From the NCBI GenBank assembly GCA_039583875.1, contig CM077158.1, forward strand, positions 243,087,447 through 243,151,446: a stretch of 64,000 bases of DNA, given 5' to 3'. Below, in pieces: positions 35,689 to 46,300 of the stretch. Every line of letters begins with the position of its first letter. The stretch's first letter is position 1. A program made the translations under genes and the position numbers. The notes under the pieces were generated by a model. The model saw only the letters and a program-made list of their open reading frames with translations, searched no databases and was not told the origin of the DNA. Source of the stretch: Platanthera guangdongensis (lineage: Eukaryota; Streptophyta; Magnoliopsida; Asparagales; Orchidaceae).

Positions 35689-36458
35689 CTTTGAAGCACC
35701 GACACTTCAAAATGTCCAGCGTGTCAGTGTTGGACTCTCCGACACTCGTCCGACTCTCCGGCACTCTCCGACACTCGTGTCGGAAGTCTGACACGCTGGC
35801 TCACACGGGACTCGCGTGTCCCGCTCAATCGGACACGCGTGTCCCTAAGCTAGCTACTCATGATGAGGTGAGAGACAATTTTTCTTAGAAGTGCAATTTT
35901 TGTGAAAAACAATTTATAAGTTCATATACATGAGTGAGAGCACATTTGTTAATGATTAGTGGTAAAAAAATTGGAAAGTATGTAAAAGTCTCAAAGAATG
36001 ATCTATTTGAGGTGAAAAAAGTAGAATAAGTGGTGAATGCTAGAATAACGAATTTTGCTCCTAAAAAGTGTTTCCCCCTTCTAGCATTTCAAGTAGTGAT
36101 GTGGATCTACTAGTGTGGTGAATATTTTTTTTAGAAAAAGGAAGATTGAAAGTGGGGGAAAATGTTTGCTTGAGAATCTATTTTTTTAACTGATGATATA
36201 ATGGTAATGTGTCAATGTTCTATCATTTTTTGACCTTTTGTTAAGTTTTGCATTTGAATATTTGATGAGTAATATTTAAATATGACTTAGTTTATTTGAA
36301 TATTTGTTAATTGTTCATTTTTTAGTTTTTGTGAAATGTTTTAGGATTTTCATAATTATAAAAAATAAATATTTAATATACGTGTCCCAACGTGTCAGAA
36401 TTTGATATTTTTTGAGAATTGTCGAGTCGTGTCGCGTGTCAGTGTCGGTGCAACATAG
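35689..36458. mobile_element. hAT-like non-autonomous DNA element, 8-bp TSD
   Basis: Ends are imperfect inverted repeats: left 'ctttgaagcaccgacactt' and right, read in complement, 'ctatgttgcaccgacactg', matching at about 15 of 19. An exact 8-bp target-site duplication, cttatatt, lies at 35681-35688 and 36459-36466. 8-bp TSDs are typical of hAT transposons. It is 770 bp without transposase. The left part has repeated 'cgacactcgtgtcgg'/'gtgtccg' motifs. It interrupts the gypsy C integrase. Confidence 0.8.
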
Positions 36459-36466
36459 CTTATATT

Positions 36467-37740
36467 AACCACCTAAGTAAGTTGATCAATCTTATGGTGG
36501 TACACAAATGAAAACTTCAAAGTTTCTTCCGCCATAACATCTTCCAAAAGCAGTCCATTAACCTCGCATCTTGGTTAGACACCTTGATCTTGAGTAAACC
36601 ATGCAACTTAAAAACATCTCTCACGAACAAAGACAACATAGGACATCAACTGTCTTGCGATAGACAATATAATGTGTCACTTCGAGAAATAATTTTACCA
36701 TAACATATATGAAGTTATGCTTCCTAAAGATGTGAGGGAGCCTAAGCACAAAATTCATATGGTTGTCGACTCGCTGGCGAGGGCCCAACAATTGTTTGTT
36801 CTATTATTTTCTCGCAATCCCTTGGCTGTCTGGTAGGTGTGACCGTCATAAATGCCTCGAGCCACATTCTTCTTAATGCCTTGTTAATGGAAAGTTGGAA
36901 ACAATCATCAACCAAATTCTATTATTTTAGCCCTACCAAAATGGCTGACGATGCCACCAACATGCATCTCCCAAATCAAGTAATCTTGGTAGGAGGTCCG
37001 AGGGATGCACTGTGAGAGCCTCAGTATAAGTAATACTCTTCGTTCATGAACCCATTTGTGGGTTTAGGAAGAGCTCTCGTAAAGGTGATATAAATGTCAC
37101 CAAAATCTGGACAAGTAGGATGGTGGTCAATTACTTTCTCAAATTCGGCCACTCTCACACTCACCGTATGCCAAAGGCTAATTCGGCGGCTCAAGACATC
37201 CATGAGATTGTTCTCAACACTATCTTTGTGTTTGAAAATGTAATGAAACTCTAGCATGTGCGTGACCCACTTCGCGTGCCGATGACCTAACTTCATCCAC
37301 GAATCCAGATATCACAGTCCGTAGTGGCCTGAGCCATAATGAACTCCTTGGAGAGGAGGTAATACCACCAATAACATAAGGCGTGGATTACTACGTAGAA
37401 CTCGTTGTCGTAGTTGGAATATTTTTTTCTTGCTTTATTCATTTTCTCATTAAAGTAATCAACTGAATGACCCTCGTGGATAAGTACACCTATGCCAACC
37501 GATGCATTGAACACCATCTCAAATATCTTACTGAAATCATGTAATCTTAGGACAAGGGATGAAGATAACTTATCCTTAATCTCTTCAAATGTCTTAGCGG
37601 TCAAATTTGTACAAGTGGAACCAAAATCCTTGACAACCTTTGATTTAGAGTGACAAGTTCTTGGAAGCTGCGACCTTCATGGATGTTCTTTTAAACCAGT
37701 CAATCACGAATGTACTTGAGCTTGTTAGGGTTAGAGCTGT
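36467..37740 (-). pseudogene. Gypsy C pol: RT end, RNase H and integrase core
   Basis: Minus strand, reading leftward. RT thumb/RNase H at 37604-37293 has VLRLHDFSKIFEMVFNAS and ARKKYSNYDNEFYVVIHAL, then LGHRHAKWVTHMLEFHYIF and DVLSRR near 37200-37280. Next comes an integrase with MNFVLRLPHIFRKHNFIYV near 36760-36700 (usual MDFVxGLP with the catalytic D now N). These are Ty3/gypsy chromovirus motifs. Several stops. It is cut by the hAT-like element and continues to the left. Confidence 0.87.
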
Positions 37741-38419
37741 CACGGTTCCGGTTCTACGAAAAATGTGAACTGAACCGTTAGGGTAACGGTTCTTAAAATT
37801 AGAATCACAATCTTATTTGGTTTGGCCGATTTCGGTTGCTTGTTCTCGAGCTTGGCCGGTCATCAACTTTTGTATTGAATGCATAACCTGAGCGAGAGTA
37901 GACCGCCTTCGTCCATGGTGCGAGTGTCTCTTGAGTGTTTCTTGATGGTGTCCATAACAGAGGTCGGGGCACTTCTGAGTGCTGGGCACTTAGACGGTCT
38001 GGAAAGAAGTCGAGAAGCGTTGTAGGAGCGCTGAGAGGCTTGTCGTAGGTATTAGGATTTCTAGCGGCACAAGGATGGTCAGGAAAAGTTTCGAAAGCTA
38101 GAACGGTTGCTGGTTTCATTTGTGAAAAAGTTCAAGTGCTGAGAGTCACGGTGTGAACGAGTGGAGCAGGGGACTAGGCACTGTCATGTGGTGGTGCGTG
38201 TTTGGGTGCTGACAAGTCATGTGGTATCATGCGCTGGGTGCTGGGAGTCACAGTGTCGACGAGATTGGTGGGATACTGAATTGTGTCAGAGTATCGTTGT
38301 TGTTGGATCATCCAACTATCTGTTAAATGAAATCGATGGAGCTTGTCTGGGTTGCAGAAGTTGTCGCTGGAAGGAGACTTGGTTGGAGTCAGCGTGAGGA
38401 AATAATCTTGATACCAAGT
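37741..38419 (-). mobile_element. Gypsy C leader and decayed gag region
   Basis: Primer-binding site on the minus strand, plus strand 'cttgataccaagt' at 38407-38419, reading acttggtatcaag. Gag should follow leftward, but only frames without convincing gag motifs remain, and 37740-37840 has duplicated 'aaccgttagggtaacggtt' strings. The N-terminal half of pol is missing as well. Confidence 0.6.
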
Positions 38420-38862
38420 TGATATGTGTTTCCGATTGATAGTGGGTGCGCCGTCGTGAGAGGAAAATGTCTCAGAGAAGATCCTATTAACTCTTTCTTG
38501 ACCTTCCCAATGAAGGGGGATATGACAGGAGTCGATCTTGACTAACGGAGAGGAAGAGTAACGGGGAGGCTTACTCAATCCTAACCCTGACTTGGGAGGA
38601 TGGTAGGAGAGAATATTAAAAGGAAAAAATATTTATGCATGCATTCCAAGACCTACCTCCCTTACTCATTTACATAGTAGGAGGGGAAAGTTATACAATA
38701 TTATAGTTATGTCTCTCACCCTGATGAGGTGATGTGTGAAAAAAGAGAGCGAAAAAGAAGATATAATGTGTGGAATAAAAATACAAACAACCACGTCCAT
38801 ATGCTGTCGCTTCTGTTGTAGACCTAAAATGACATCCGTACTATCATACACACTAATACACA
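38420..38862 (-). repeat. Probable 5' LTR of gypsy C
   Basis: Read on the minus strand it starts TGTGTATGATAGTACGG and ends AACACATATCA, immediately before the primer-binding site. This gives about 440 bp with TG..CA ends. No matching 3' LTR was found to the left, so the far boundary is less certain. Confidence 0.6.
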
Positions 38863-39180
38863 ACACTCAAGCCTTTATCCCACTATAGTGGGGTCGGCTA
38901 TATGGATCCTTTGTCTCCATTGTGCCCTATGACCCCTATCTTTTGTCATAATCTGACTAAGCCTAAGTACATCACGTCTTTCCTTATAGTTTTATTCCAA
39001 GTCTTTATTGGTCTACCCCTCCCTCGTTTAATCTGACTAGACTCTCACAATGCCTAACATGTGCCTCTAATGATCTCCTTTGTACGTGTACAAACCATCT
39101 TAGTCGAGCTTGCCGCCTCTTCTCTGCAATTGGTTCTACTCCCGTCTTATCCCTCGTGCATTCTTACACACTAATATTCA
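38863..39180 (-). pseudogene. RTE-type LINE, 3' end of reverse-transcriptase ORF
   Basis: Minus strand: ARLRWFVHVQRRSLEAHVR near 39100, then (after a frame change) KRGRGRPIKTWNKTIRKDV near 39010-38960, and RAQWRQRIHIADPTIVG followed by a stop near 38890. This is the well-known C-terminus of plant RTE LINEs ('LRWFGHVQRR...GRGRPKLTW...IADP'). The plus-strand signature 'cccactatagtggggtcggc' is at 38878. Only the last 100 or so codons remain, as expected for 5' truncation. It is a different copy from the one at 1-930. Confidence 0.9.
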
Positions 39181-39643
39181 CAAATAATTTTGCATGCTTC
39201 TTGATGTTGAATATGAAGATATTACAAAGGCATATTTTTACTCACTGGCGCAGGATGATGGCCCACAGTCCACACGTCTCCTTGATAGGACAATTGTAGA
39301 TCTTTCTTTATCCATCGACCCTGTGTCAATACCATTTTCCAGAAGGATGTGGTGTTATTACGATTACAGAACCCCCGATTGTATCAGAAGTGGCACTGGT
39401 CCAGTTGGAGCATGGGTTGTTTTGGTATTTGCTATTAGTTGCATTTGTTGTCTTGTTTCACCTCATAGGATTAGTTTGTGTTTCAAAATATGTTTTGGCA
39501 CGTGGAATTTAGAATCAGGCTTTTCCTGCTCTCGATAGTGTGATTTTAACGCCTAGCATATTTGTTGTATTCCATTGTATTTAATAGCTTGAGCTTATAA
39601 ACTCAAAGAAGTTTAAGGCATTACTACTCTTTTATTGATGCAG
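39181..39643. other. Intron 2, distal end
   Basis: A 114-codon frame at 39194-39538 resembles nothing known to me. The sequence then becomes AT-rich and ends 'tttattgatgcag' with AG at 39642-39643, the exon c acceptor. Confidence 0.5.
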
Positions 39644-39772
39644 GGTATAACTCAACAACAGAAAGGGCGTGAACAATTCGATGAAGTTCTCATGGGTCTC
39701 CTACGTAGAATATTGGATTCTAATAAGCGTGTCCAGGAGGCTGCTTGTTCTGCTTTTGCAACTCTGGAAGAG
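39644..39772 (+). CDS. TRN1: Transportin-1 internal exon c
   Basis: 43 codons: [20 protein letters not shown] then [16 protein letters not shown]. This is one of the most conserved HEAT helices in transportin from plants to animals. Phase 0, acceptor gatgcag/GGT, donor GAG/gttg. The first residues, GITQQQK, correspond to the variable insertion before the conserved GxEQF motif in plant homologues. Confidence 0.95.
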
Positions 39773-39855
39773 GTTGCTGTTTCTATTTTTTTGTTTCTAT
39801 TTTATTTTGTTTTATTTTATTTATTTAATGTCTAAAGGATGCTTTATATTAATAG

Positions 39856-39930
39856 GAGGCATCTGAAGAATTGGCACCACGCTTGGAAATCATTTTACAG
39901 CACCTATTATGTGCATTTGGGAAATATCAG
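39856..39930 (+). CDS. TRN1: Transportin-1 internal exon d
   Basis: 25 codons: [17 protein letters not shown] then LCAFGKYQ. It directly continues exon c across an 83-bp intron, the only compact large-intron neighbour in this gene. Acceptor aatag/GAG, donor CAG/gttt, phase 0. No stops. Confidence 0.95.
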
Positions 39931-41189
39931 GTTTGTGTGATACCATCTAGTAACTCTTATTAATGCTTGTAAACGATTGTTATAACCTTGCGCTGTACTT
40001 TAGGCTCACAAGTTACTCAGGTATTTCATTTATACAAATAAGCTGTTGAAACTTGTGTATATACACGGTCTATTTAAAATTTCAGAACAATATTAGTACA
40101 CTTCAATTGTAATTGAAGTATTAATGTAACCTGTTCGCGTTCTTTTGACTGTAGTTCCTGCAAATCATCATTGTCTCTGCCATTCAATTTTGTTCACATA
40201 GATTCAAGATGTTACCTTCAACATATTTAAACATGTGTACTATATAATTGCTGATGCTTCGTTTATTCCTTTATATATATATTTTGATTTGGCACATACT
40301 TATGTTCAAATAGAGCTACTTTGCATGAACAAAATAATAGTGAAATTACACCTTCGTGTTTTATGGCATGGGGCTCCAACGAACTTCTAAGGAGAGGCGT
40401 GCACATTGAAGCTCTTCTTGTGAGATCTTGCACCATACTTGTGGAAGGATTGGCTTCACGAAAAGACGAGCGCGAACCTCAAGTGAGATCCTGCCCAGTA
40501 TTTCCAAAGCTGGCCGAGACATCCATGTCAATGAATCGCCCCTTAAGACATTCCTTTTCAAAAAAAATTAACCACGGATAAAGTGTGTATTGGTCCTATG
40601 TCGATATGCCCACGTTGCTCTATGCTACCCACCTCCGTCCGACTAGTACAATGTTCGGGCCTACAAATTTGATCATCATTGTAACCGTGTTCTCTCACGA
40701 ATCTTGTACTTCTTTTAAAAATGGGTGTAATACTTGGGTTAGCGGAAGATCTCTTAACAAAGACCTTTAGTCTTTTCTTTTTTTGAGTAAACCCTTGCCC
40801 TTGACTTGAAATGTAGTAATTCCAAAGGCGACTCGAACTCTCAGTGCTCGCGGGTGGGTAACAATTTTTAGTTTTGAAAGAACGAACATGCAACCTTCAG
40901 ATCTTGACCAGCTGGTAGAAAGATCTCGACGACGGGACGTGAGGTGATATGCAACTTGTCTAGGCACACTAACTCTTCTGATCAACGAAAACACACAAAT
41001 CAGTTAAAACTACTTTTTTGCAGAATTCAGGGAACCACATGTGATTTGTAGAGAAGTTGATAAAAGTGCGAAAGACGCCGGACTTTATTCGAGGAAACTT
41101 GGTGGGTAAAAGAGACTACAAAAAGGTTCCTTAATTTATTGGAGCAATACGTAGCTTTGAGGAGGGGATAAGCGCAAACTTTTAGAGTG
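39931..41189. other. Intron 4, left part with a decayed repeat
   Basis: AT-rich intron to about 40320, then a diverged repeat (40378-40880) that also occurs at 43560-44150. It may be gag/leader material of the Tat-like element. No intact ORF. Confidence 0.5.
40378..40880 (+). repeat. Diverged direct repeat, copy 1 (copy 2 at 43560-44150)
   Basis: Shared landmarks: 'aagctcttcttgtgagatct' against 'aagctctcctcacaagactt'; 'cgggcctacaaatttgatca' against 'caggccaataaatatgacta'; and 'ctcagtgctcgcgggtgggt' against 'cccagtgcttgtgtgtgggt'. Identity is moderate by eye. The two copies flank the Tat-like pol remnant. Confidence 0.6.
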
Positions 41190-42890
41190 CCTTTGCTCTA
41201 GCATGGTGTATTCTTCTGGACGGTCGCTGAGAAGCCCAATGTCGATGTCATGGGATATCTCTTCAATCTCTACCCATGTGTTCACCCAATCTAGCAGAAG
41301 TAGCAAAAGGTGGCAACACTTCTCGTGGATCCCATGCAAGAGTTGCGAAAACTTCTGGAAGCAGAGTTCATCAGAGAGCTATAGTACCATACCGGATCTT
41401 GAATGTTGTAATGGTGCAGAAAAATCAACAAATAACATGTGTCAATTTTTCTACGATGAAGACTACATGCTTTAAAGATTTTTATCCTTACTCGAATATA
41501 TTCTTTAGTTGATTTGTTGTGATTTTCCCTGCCTTGAGTTTTTAAATCCTATTCAAGTTATCATTAAATGAAGATACTTCCTTTGATGTACATAACATCG
41601 CTCTCATAACAGTTGATAAATGCTATTACAATTTACAACTGCTACCAGGTGCTGCCCTTCCACCAAAAGAATGATGCGGTGGCCTAGAAAAGAATGATGG
41701 ATTTCGCGTTCAATGAGAGAAAAGAGGTAGAATATCTGTCAATGTCGATGACCTACTCATCAAAGGAGGGAAACCAACTAACACCTTTACAATATCACTG
41801 AAACCTTACAGACGATGTCGAAGGATCATCAGCTTGATCCAACTAAGTGTGTTTTCAGAGCCACCAAGGGGATATTCCTATGACAACTCTAAAATCGAAC
41901 GGAATCAATACAAATCGAGCTGAATTTCGAGAAGGTCAAGAAAATAGTATCACTGCTCAAAGTAATGTGAAGAGAGAGCAATAGCTAACGAGGAGAATTG
42001 CGGGGCTCAACATGATCCTATCCAAATCAAGAAAAAAGATGTTCGCCCTTCTTTAGGAACTTTCGTTCAACATAGGTATTCCAGTGGGTAGTTCGTTGAC
42101 CCCACTCCTTTAGAGCCCCCACAATTGCGTGGAACTCATATATCTCAACATAAGCAGCGAAACAATAAATTAATTTTTTGTTATTGAAGTTGGGGGGGGG
42201 GCAGTCACATTTATATTATGTCAGCAAAGTCGCATAGTGCAATGGTGGGATGCTCAATTGTGGAGAAACTTGCATATTCTCTAGTCAACAGTGAAAATGA
42301 ACACTTTGTAAAGGCTGTAACCGATCAGCCATTACAAATTGTTGAGATGACATATCATTCAGGAAGATTTGCGACACGGTCAAGCATTCTAAGTTAGTTC
42401 AACTTGTTGCAACTGATAATAATCGTGATTAGGGCACATGTTATCGCTGACTACTTGATAGTTTTCACTATCGACTAGGCATTCAAGCTTGAACTTTTGT
42501 CTTTGCAGGCACTATTGGTCTTCGTCGATGGAGCATCGAGCCAGAAGTCGTCCACTTTGGATTATGCTAAAAAGCCAAACATGACAAGGGTGGAGCAGGC
42601 TATGGGCTCTGCTTCAAGGATGCATACAACCAAGTCAAATGCGGACAACGATCTCATGTCTCGGATTATTTAGAGAACTTAGATTTAAATACTTACAATT
42701 AAAAACAAACTCCCTAGTGATGGCTCCCCAAGTGCGGAGAGAATACAAGACGAAGGATCCGGTCCTCGAACGATACCTATGAAATGTAAAGAGGGAGACC
42801 GGGTTCTTCGGAACATTCACAATAAATCACAACCCGAGTGATAACGTCGAGGGTTAGAATTAGTGAAATACTGATGCGGTAAAGACTCTC
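41190..42890 (+). pseudogene. Tat-like gypsy pol remnant (RT and dual RNase H)
   Basis: RT begins near 41330 with LLEAEFIREL, then NVVMVQKN and FYPYSNI near 41490. The catalytic box is NVDDLLIKG near 41740 (usual YVDDMLVKS). After frame changes come LTRRIAALNMIL near 41980, the RNase H with EKLAYSLVNSENEH near 42260 and VTDQPLQIVE near 42325, HVIADYLIVF near 42440, and a second, archaeal-type RNase H starting FVDGASSQK near 42518 with MAPQVRREYKTKDPVLERYL near 42720. Two RNase H domains in tandem are the hallmark of the Tat/Ogre gypsy lineages. Many stops and frameshifts. Confidence 0.8.
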
Positions 42891-42954
42891 TTCTATCCCC
42901 CGTCCACCATCTCCTCCTCCAATAAAGCCTCCAACAAGATATGGAATTCGACAT

Positions 42955-43900
42955 GTAACAATTTGGTATCAGAGACATCGATATTTCTCCATGTTCTCCA
43001 CAGATCGAGTCTTCCTCATTGAGCTGACTCTACGCTTTGGTGCCCAAGGCTGATTTACACAATAACTCGGAACTTCTTTCAGTCAATGCATCATATTGTC
43101 AATGATCCGCTCCACGTTCCTCGACAATGTTTTTCGGCTCACGCCCGTACCACGTTCCTTGGCTTGAAACCCTCATGGTGTCCCGTTCAACTCCAATTTC
43201 TCTGACAAAAAATTATGCGGAAGATTGCAGCAATAAATCAACATGCTCGGCTGTGCAGATCATGTTCTCTTCTTTGTGAACAATGCCAACTTCTAATTAC
43301 GTGTCTTCCAATCACGTTTTCTTCTGCGTGGAATGATGAATAATTGACTTCCTCCTTCCGCCCTCTTCATTAATCTTTGCCATAGTATCCTTCTCCATCC
43401 GGCAACTACTTTCTATCAACACTGGATGTTGAGCTCGACTTGTTCCCGAAGCTCTTGCAGAACTTTGAAAAACAACTAGGATTATGCATACTAAGAAATC
43501 CTCAGGAATGAACATTTGGAAGTAGAATCGAGAAGTCAACGCGGGACTTCCACAAACTCCTTGATAGGAGTGTGCGTAATGAAGCTCTCCTCACAAGACT
43601 TCATGCCATCCTCATGGAAGATTAGCCAGATGAAGAGATGAGAAAGAACATCGGGGAATCTGGTCTGGTTTTGCTAGATCTTGCCAAGACATCCCCTACC
43701 GGTGAATATATATGCATAACCTAAGCATCATCCCTTGAGACTTTATTTTGTAAAATCGTTTGTAAGATCCTGACAAAGCGCACATTACTTCTAAATATTT
43801 CTGCACATATTTTTCTAGGCTGCCCATCATGGCAGTTCGTTGCCTGCCGGGTAGGATGCTCAGGCCAATAAATATGACTACCATTGTAAGAGGAAGCAAA
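42955..43900 (+). mobile_element. LTR-element primer-binding site and possible gag leader
   Basis: 'tggtatcagaga' at 42964-42975 is an initiator tRNA-Met primer-binding sequence in plus orientation. Downstream frames are broken. NEALLTRLHAILMED near 43582 looks like a gag coiled coil, but evidence is thin. No LTR was delimited to the left. Confidence 0.45.
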
Positions 43901-44150
43901 TCAAATTATTGTAAGTTCTCGCCTACCTTATCCCTCCCCTCCCTTTTTGCAAAACTTGTGCTTGGTTTTCAGAGGGGAGTAAGTTACACAGTTGAGTTAA
44001 TGGAGGTACCTCCCAGCAAAATTTACACATATTTAGTGTCTTCTCTTTTTCTTGTGAATCACCTTACCCATGAATTTGGATCGGGTAGTTTCGAATTCGA
44101 CCTGAAATCCCAGTGCTTGTGTGTGGGTTCTTACATACTTTTAACAACTT
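43560..44150 (+). repeat. Diverged direct repeat, copy 2
   Basis: Counterpart of 40378-40880, sharing the landmarks given there in the same order and orientation. It runs into unannotated AT-rich intron sequence. Confidence 0.6.
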
Positions 44151-44484
44151 TGTTTTCATACATGTATGTCAAATAATTCTTTTGGGAATGAAGGTATGAT
44201 ATCTTTTTTTATTTCCATTTCATTGAGCATAATGTCTTTATATATGTAAGATGCATAATTTATGTGTGCATTGGTGTAATTATATGCGTTGTGTTTGCAT
44301 ATTTAATGTATCTGTATTCAATTTTTAGGACTGCGCTAATCATTGTGCCATTACTTTTCTTATCCCCAAGTAAATAGTGTCTGTAGATGAGATTGTCCAT
44401 TTACTGTTGATTGTGAAAAATAGTCTTATAGTTTAAGCTTTTATCCTAACTTAATTGTTGCATCCAAATTTTCTCTTCAAACAG
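44151..44484. other. Intron 4, distal end
   Basis: AT-rich, no ORF, ending in a pyrimidine-rich tract and 'caaacag', the acceptor for exon e. Confidence 0.6.
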
Positions 44485-44556
44485 CGGCGTAATCAGCGAA
44501 TTGTCTATGATGCTATTGGTACTTTAGCAGATGCTGTAGGTGGAGAGCTAAATCAG
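44485..44556 (+). CDS. TRN1: Transportin-1 internal exon e
   Basis: 24 codons: RRNQ then [20 protein letters not shown]. Matches the HEAT segment after FGKYQ in plant transportins. Phase 0, acceptor aacag/CGG, donor CAG/gtat. The donor lies only 27 bp upstream of the copia E5 insertion. Confidence 0.95.
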
Positions 44557-44583
44557 GTATGATACTTATTTTGATTTTACTGG

Positions 44584-44769
44584 TGTTAGAAAACTGATTA
44601 GAAAATATCTTGTAAAGGCCCATTTAGAGGTCCATTATAGTCCTTCCTCATGTAATAGTCTCACATCTTGTATAAGGGATTACTCTCTCTCTTCTCCCTA
44701 TATATTTGTACTCATAGTTGTAATTTGGTATTCAAGAAGTATATACAAGGTTTTCTCAATTCTTCTACA
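44584..44769 (+). repeat. E5 5' LTR and primer-binding site
   Basis: 186 bp, TGTTAGAAAACTGATTAG to ATTCTTCTACA, with 'ctatatatttg' TATA box. The primer-binding site 'tggtatcagaga' follows at 44770-44781. Confidence 0.94.
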
Positions 44770-44781
44770 TGGTATCAGAGA

Positions 44782-45873
44782 AGGAAACCGGTCTGCAATC
44801 TCCCTCTGCGGTCTTTCATTTCATAACTGTAACTCCTTGTGCGGTCTTTCATTTCATAACTGTAACTCCTTGTGCGGTCTTCCACTATTCCTAACCGCAA
44901 CCCTTTGTGCGGTCTTCGTTTTTTCTAACCGCAACTCCTTGTGTGATCTTCCGTTTTTCTCCTCCTCCCCCCGTCTCTTCCCCCCTCTTCCTTTTATAGT
45001 GATTTTTCTGGGCCCCACTCCAATGCAGACCGCACCGGTCTCTTTCCCCTACTCCTTGCGAACTGCCCTTGTTCGTTGCTGCCCCGCAGTCTTCTTCAGC
45101 TTATCTCGCGGACTGATCTTGCCAGCCTGCTCTTGTTCACACGGTCTATGACTTCTCTTCTGCCCGTTGCAGACTCCTGTGGATTTACGCGGTCTTATTC
45201 AGCTATCACATGTTTTTTTTGTCATGCAGACTTCTTGTCGCGCGGCCTAATCCTTGCTTCTCTACCTGCTGCAAGCTTGCCTCTGTTCTAGCAGCTGTGG
45301 TCTTGCATCCCTAGGCGCAGGATTTTATTTGCCCGCTGCCTCTTCAGACCGCCTTTGCTCCTCAAGCCGGTGATGCTTCCTGCTGTATTCCGCTCTCTGC
45401 GATTTACATGCTTTATTGTGACTTGCGGTCTACATATCTAACCGCCGCGATCTGCGTCTCTAACCGCCGCGGTATGCTTCTACTCCTGCGGTCTCTTCTT
45501 GCAGATGCCTCCGGTACGCTTTCCTCTAGGCTGCCTCTTCTTCTTCGTTGTTATCTGCTCGCAGCTCTTATCCGCTGTTATCCGCAGCTGCTCGCCCGAC
45601 TAGTGCTCTCGCACGGTCCTTCCCTTTGTTCGCGCGGCCTAGTCGTCTTTGCCTGTTGCCGCCTATCCGCTTGATTCTCTAGCCGCCGCGTCTTCTCTTC
45701 TAGTCCCTGCTTGCTCGTGCTGCTAGATCTTAGTCGCCGTTCGTCGGCCTCTGCTCCTTTAGCCGCTTCTCCGCGGTTTGTTGTTGCCCCTGCAGCTCCT
45801 CTAGTTCGTCAACCTCTGCTCTAGCCGTTGCTCCTCTAGTCGCTACAGCTTGCCCTTGGCTTCCTCTTGCTGT
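44782..45873 (+). repeat. E5 low-complexity gcggtc-rich leader
   Basis: 1.1 kb. The start holds about three imperfect 40-48-bp tandem units built on 'ctccttgtgcggtctt' (44810-44960), then 'gccgc(g/a)' and 'gcggtc' strings. Overlapping open frames on both strands are compositional. Confidence 0.75.
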
Positions 45874-46300
45874 CATGGACTCCACAACAACTTCCTCTCT
45901 TCCCGCTCGTGTCGCGACTCCCTCTCTTGAAGTCTGCGATGAGCTTCAGATCACCACCATCTCTCTCAGTGGGAAGCACAACTTTGTGGAATGAGTGCAT
46001 TCTGTTCGTCGTGTTTTACAAACTAAAGGTCTCCTTCATCACCTTACCCGGGACGTTCCCATTGCTCCTACTGACGAATGGTTGCGTGATGATGGCCGGG
46101 TCCAATCTTGGATCCTCAATTCCATGGACACCAAGCCCTACTGCATGGCCATGTATCATGAGACGACCGGGTCCAATCTTGGATCCTCAATTCCATGGAC
46201 ACCAAGCCCTACTGCATGGCGATGTGGGAGGACTTTCACTCTCTCTACTCTGGCAAAGACAAATTGCTACATCTGTTTGATATCAACATGATTCTGATTC
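45874..46300 (+). pseudogene. E5 gag remnant, C-terminally deleted, with internal tandem duplication
   Basis: Starts MDSTTTSSLPARV at 45874. It contains LQITTISLSGKHNFVE, then TGA in place of tryptophan, and APTDEWLRDDGRVQSWIL. A 70-bp tandem duplication (units starting near 46096 and 46166, 'ccgggtccaatcttggatcc') disrupts the domain. After LFDI near 46285 the sequence jumps to the segment just before protease, so the zinc knuckle and the second half of gag are missing. Confidence 0.85.

Larger units (their letters stand above)
33985..36184 (-). repeat. Source copy of the 2.2-kb block found in E2
   Basis: Direct-orientation match to 26786-28967. Here both edges are in natural context: the right edge lies inside a complete hAT-like element, which itself sits in gypsy C. 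This makes this locus the likely template and the E2 block the copy. Confidence 0.9.

Noticed and set aside
39194..39538. 114-codon ORF upstream of exon c as an extra transportin exon
   Set aside because: The homologous protein has no room for it between exons b and c, and it shows no HEAT-like or other recognisable sequence.
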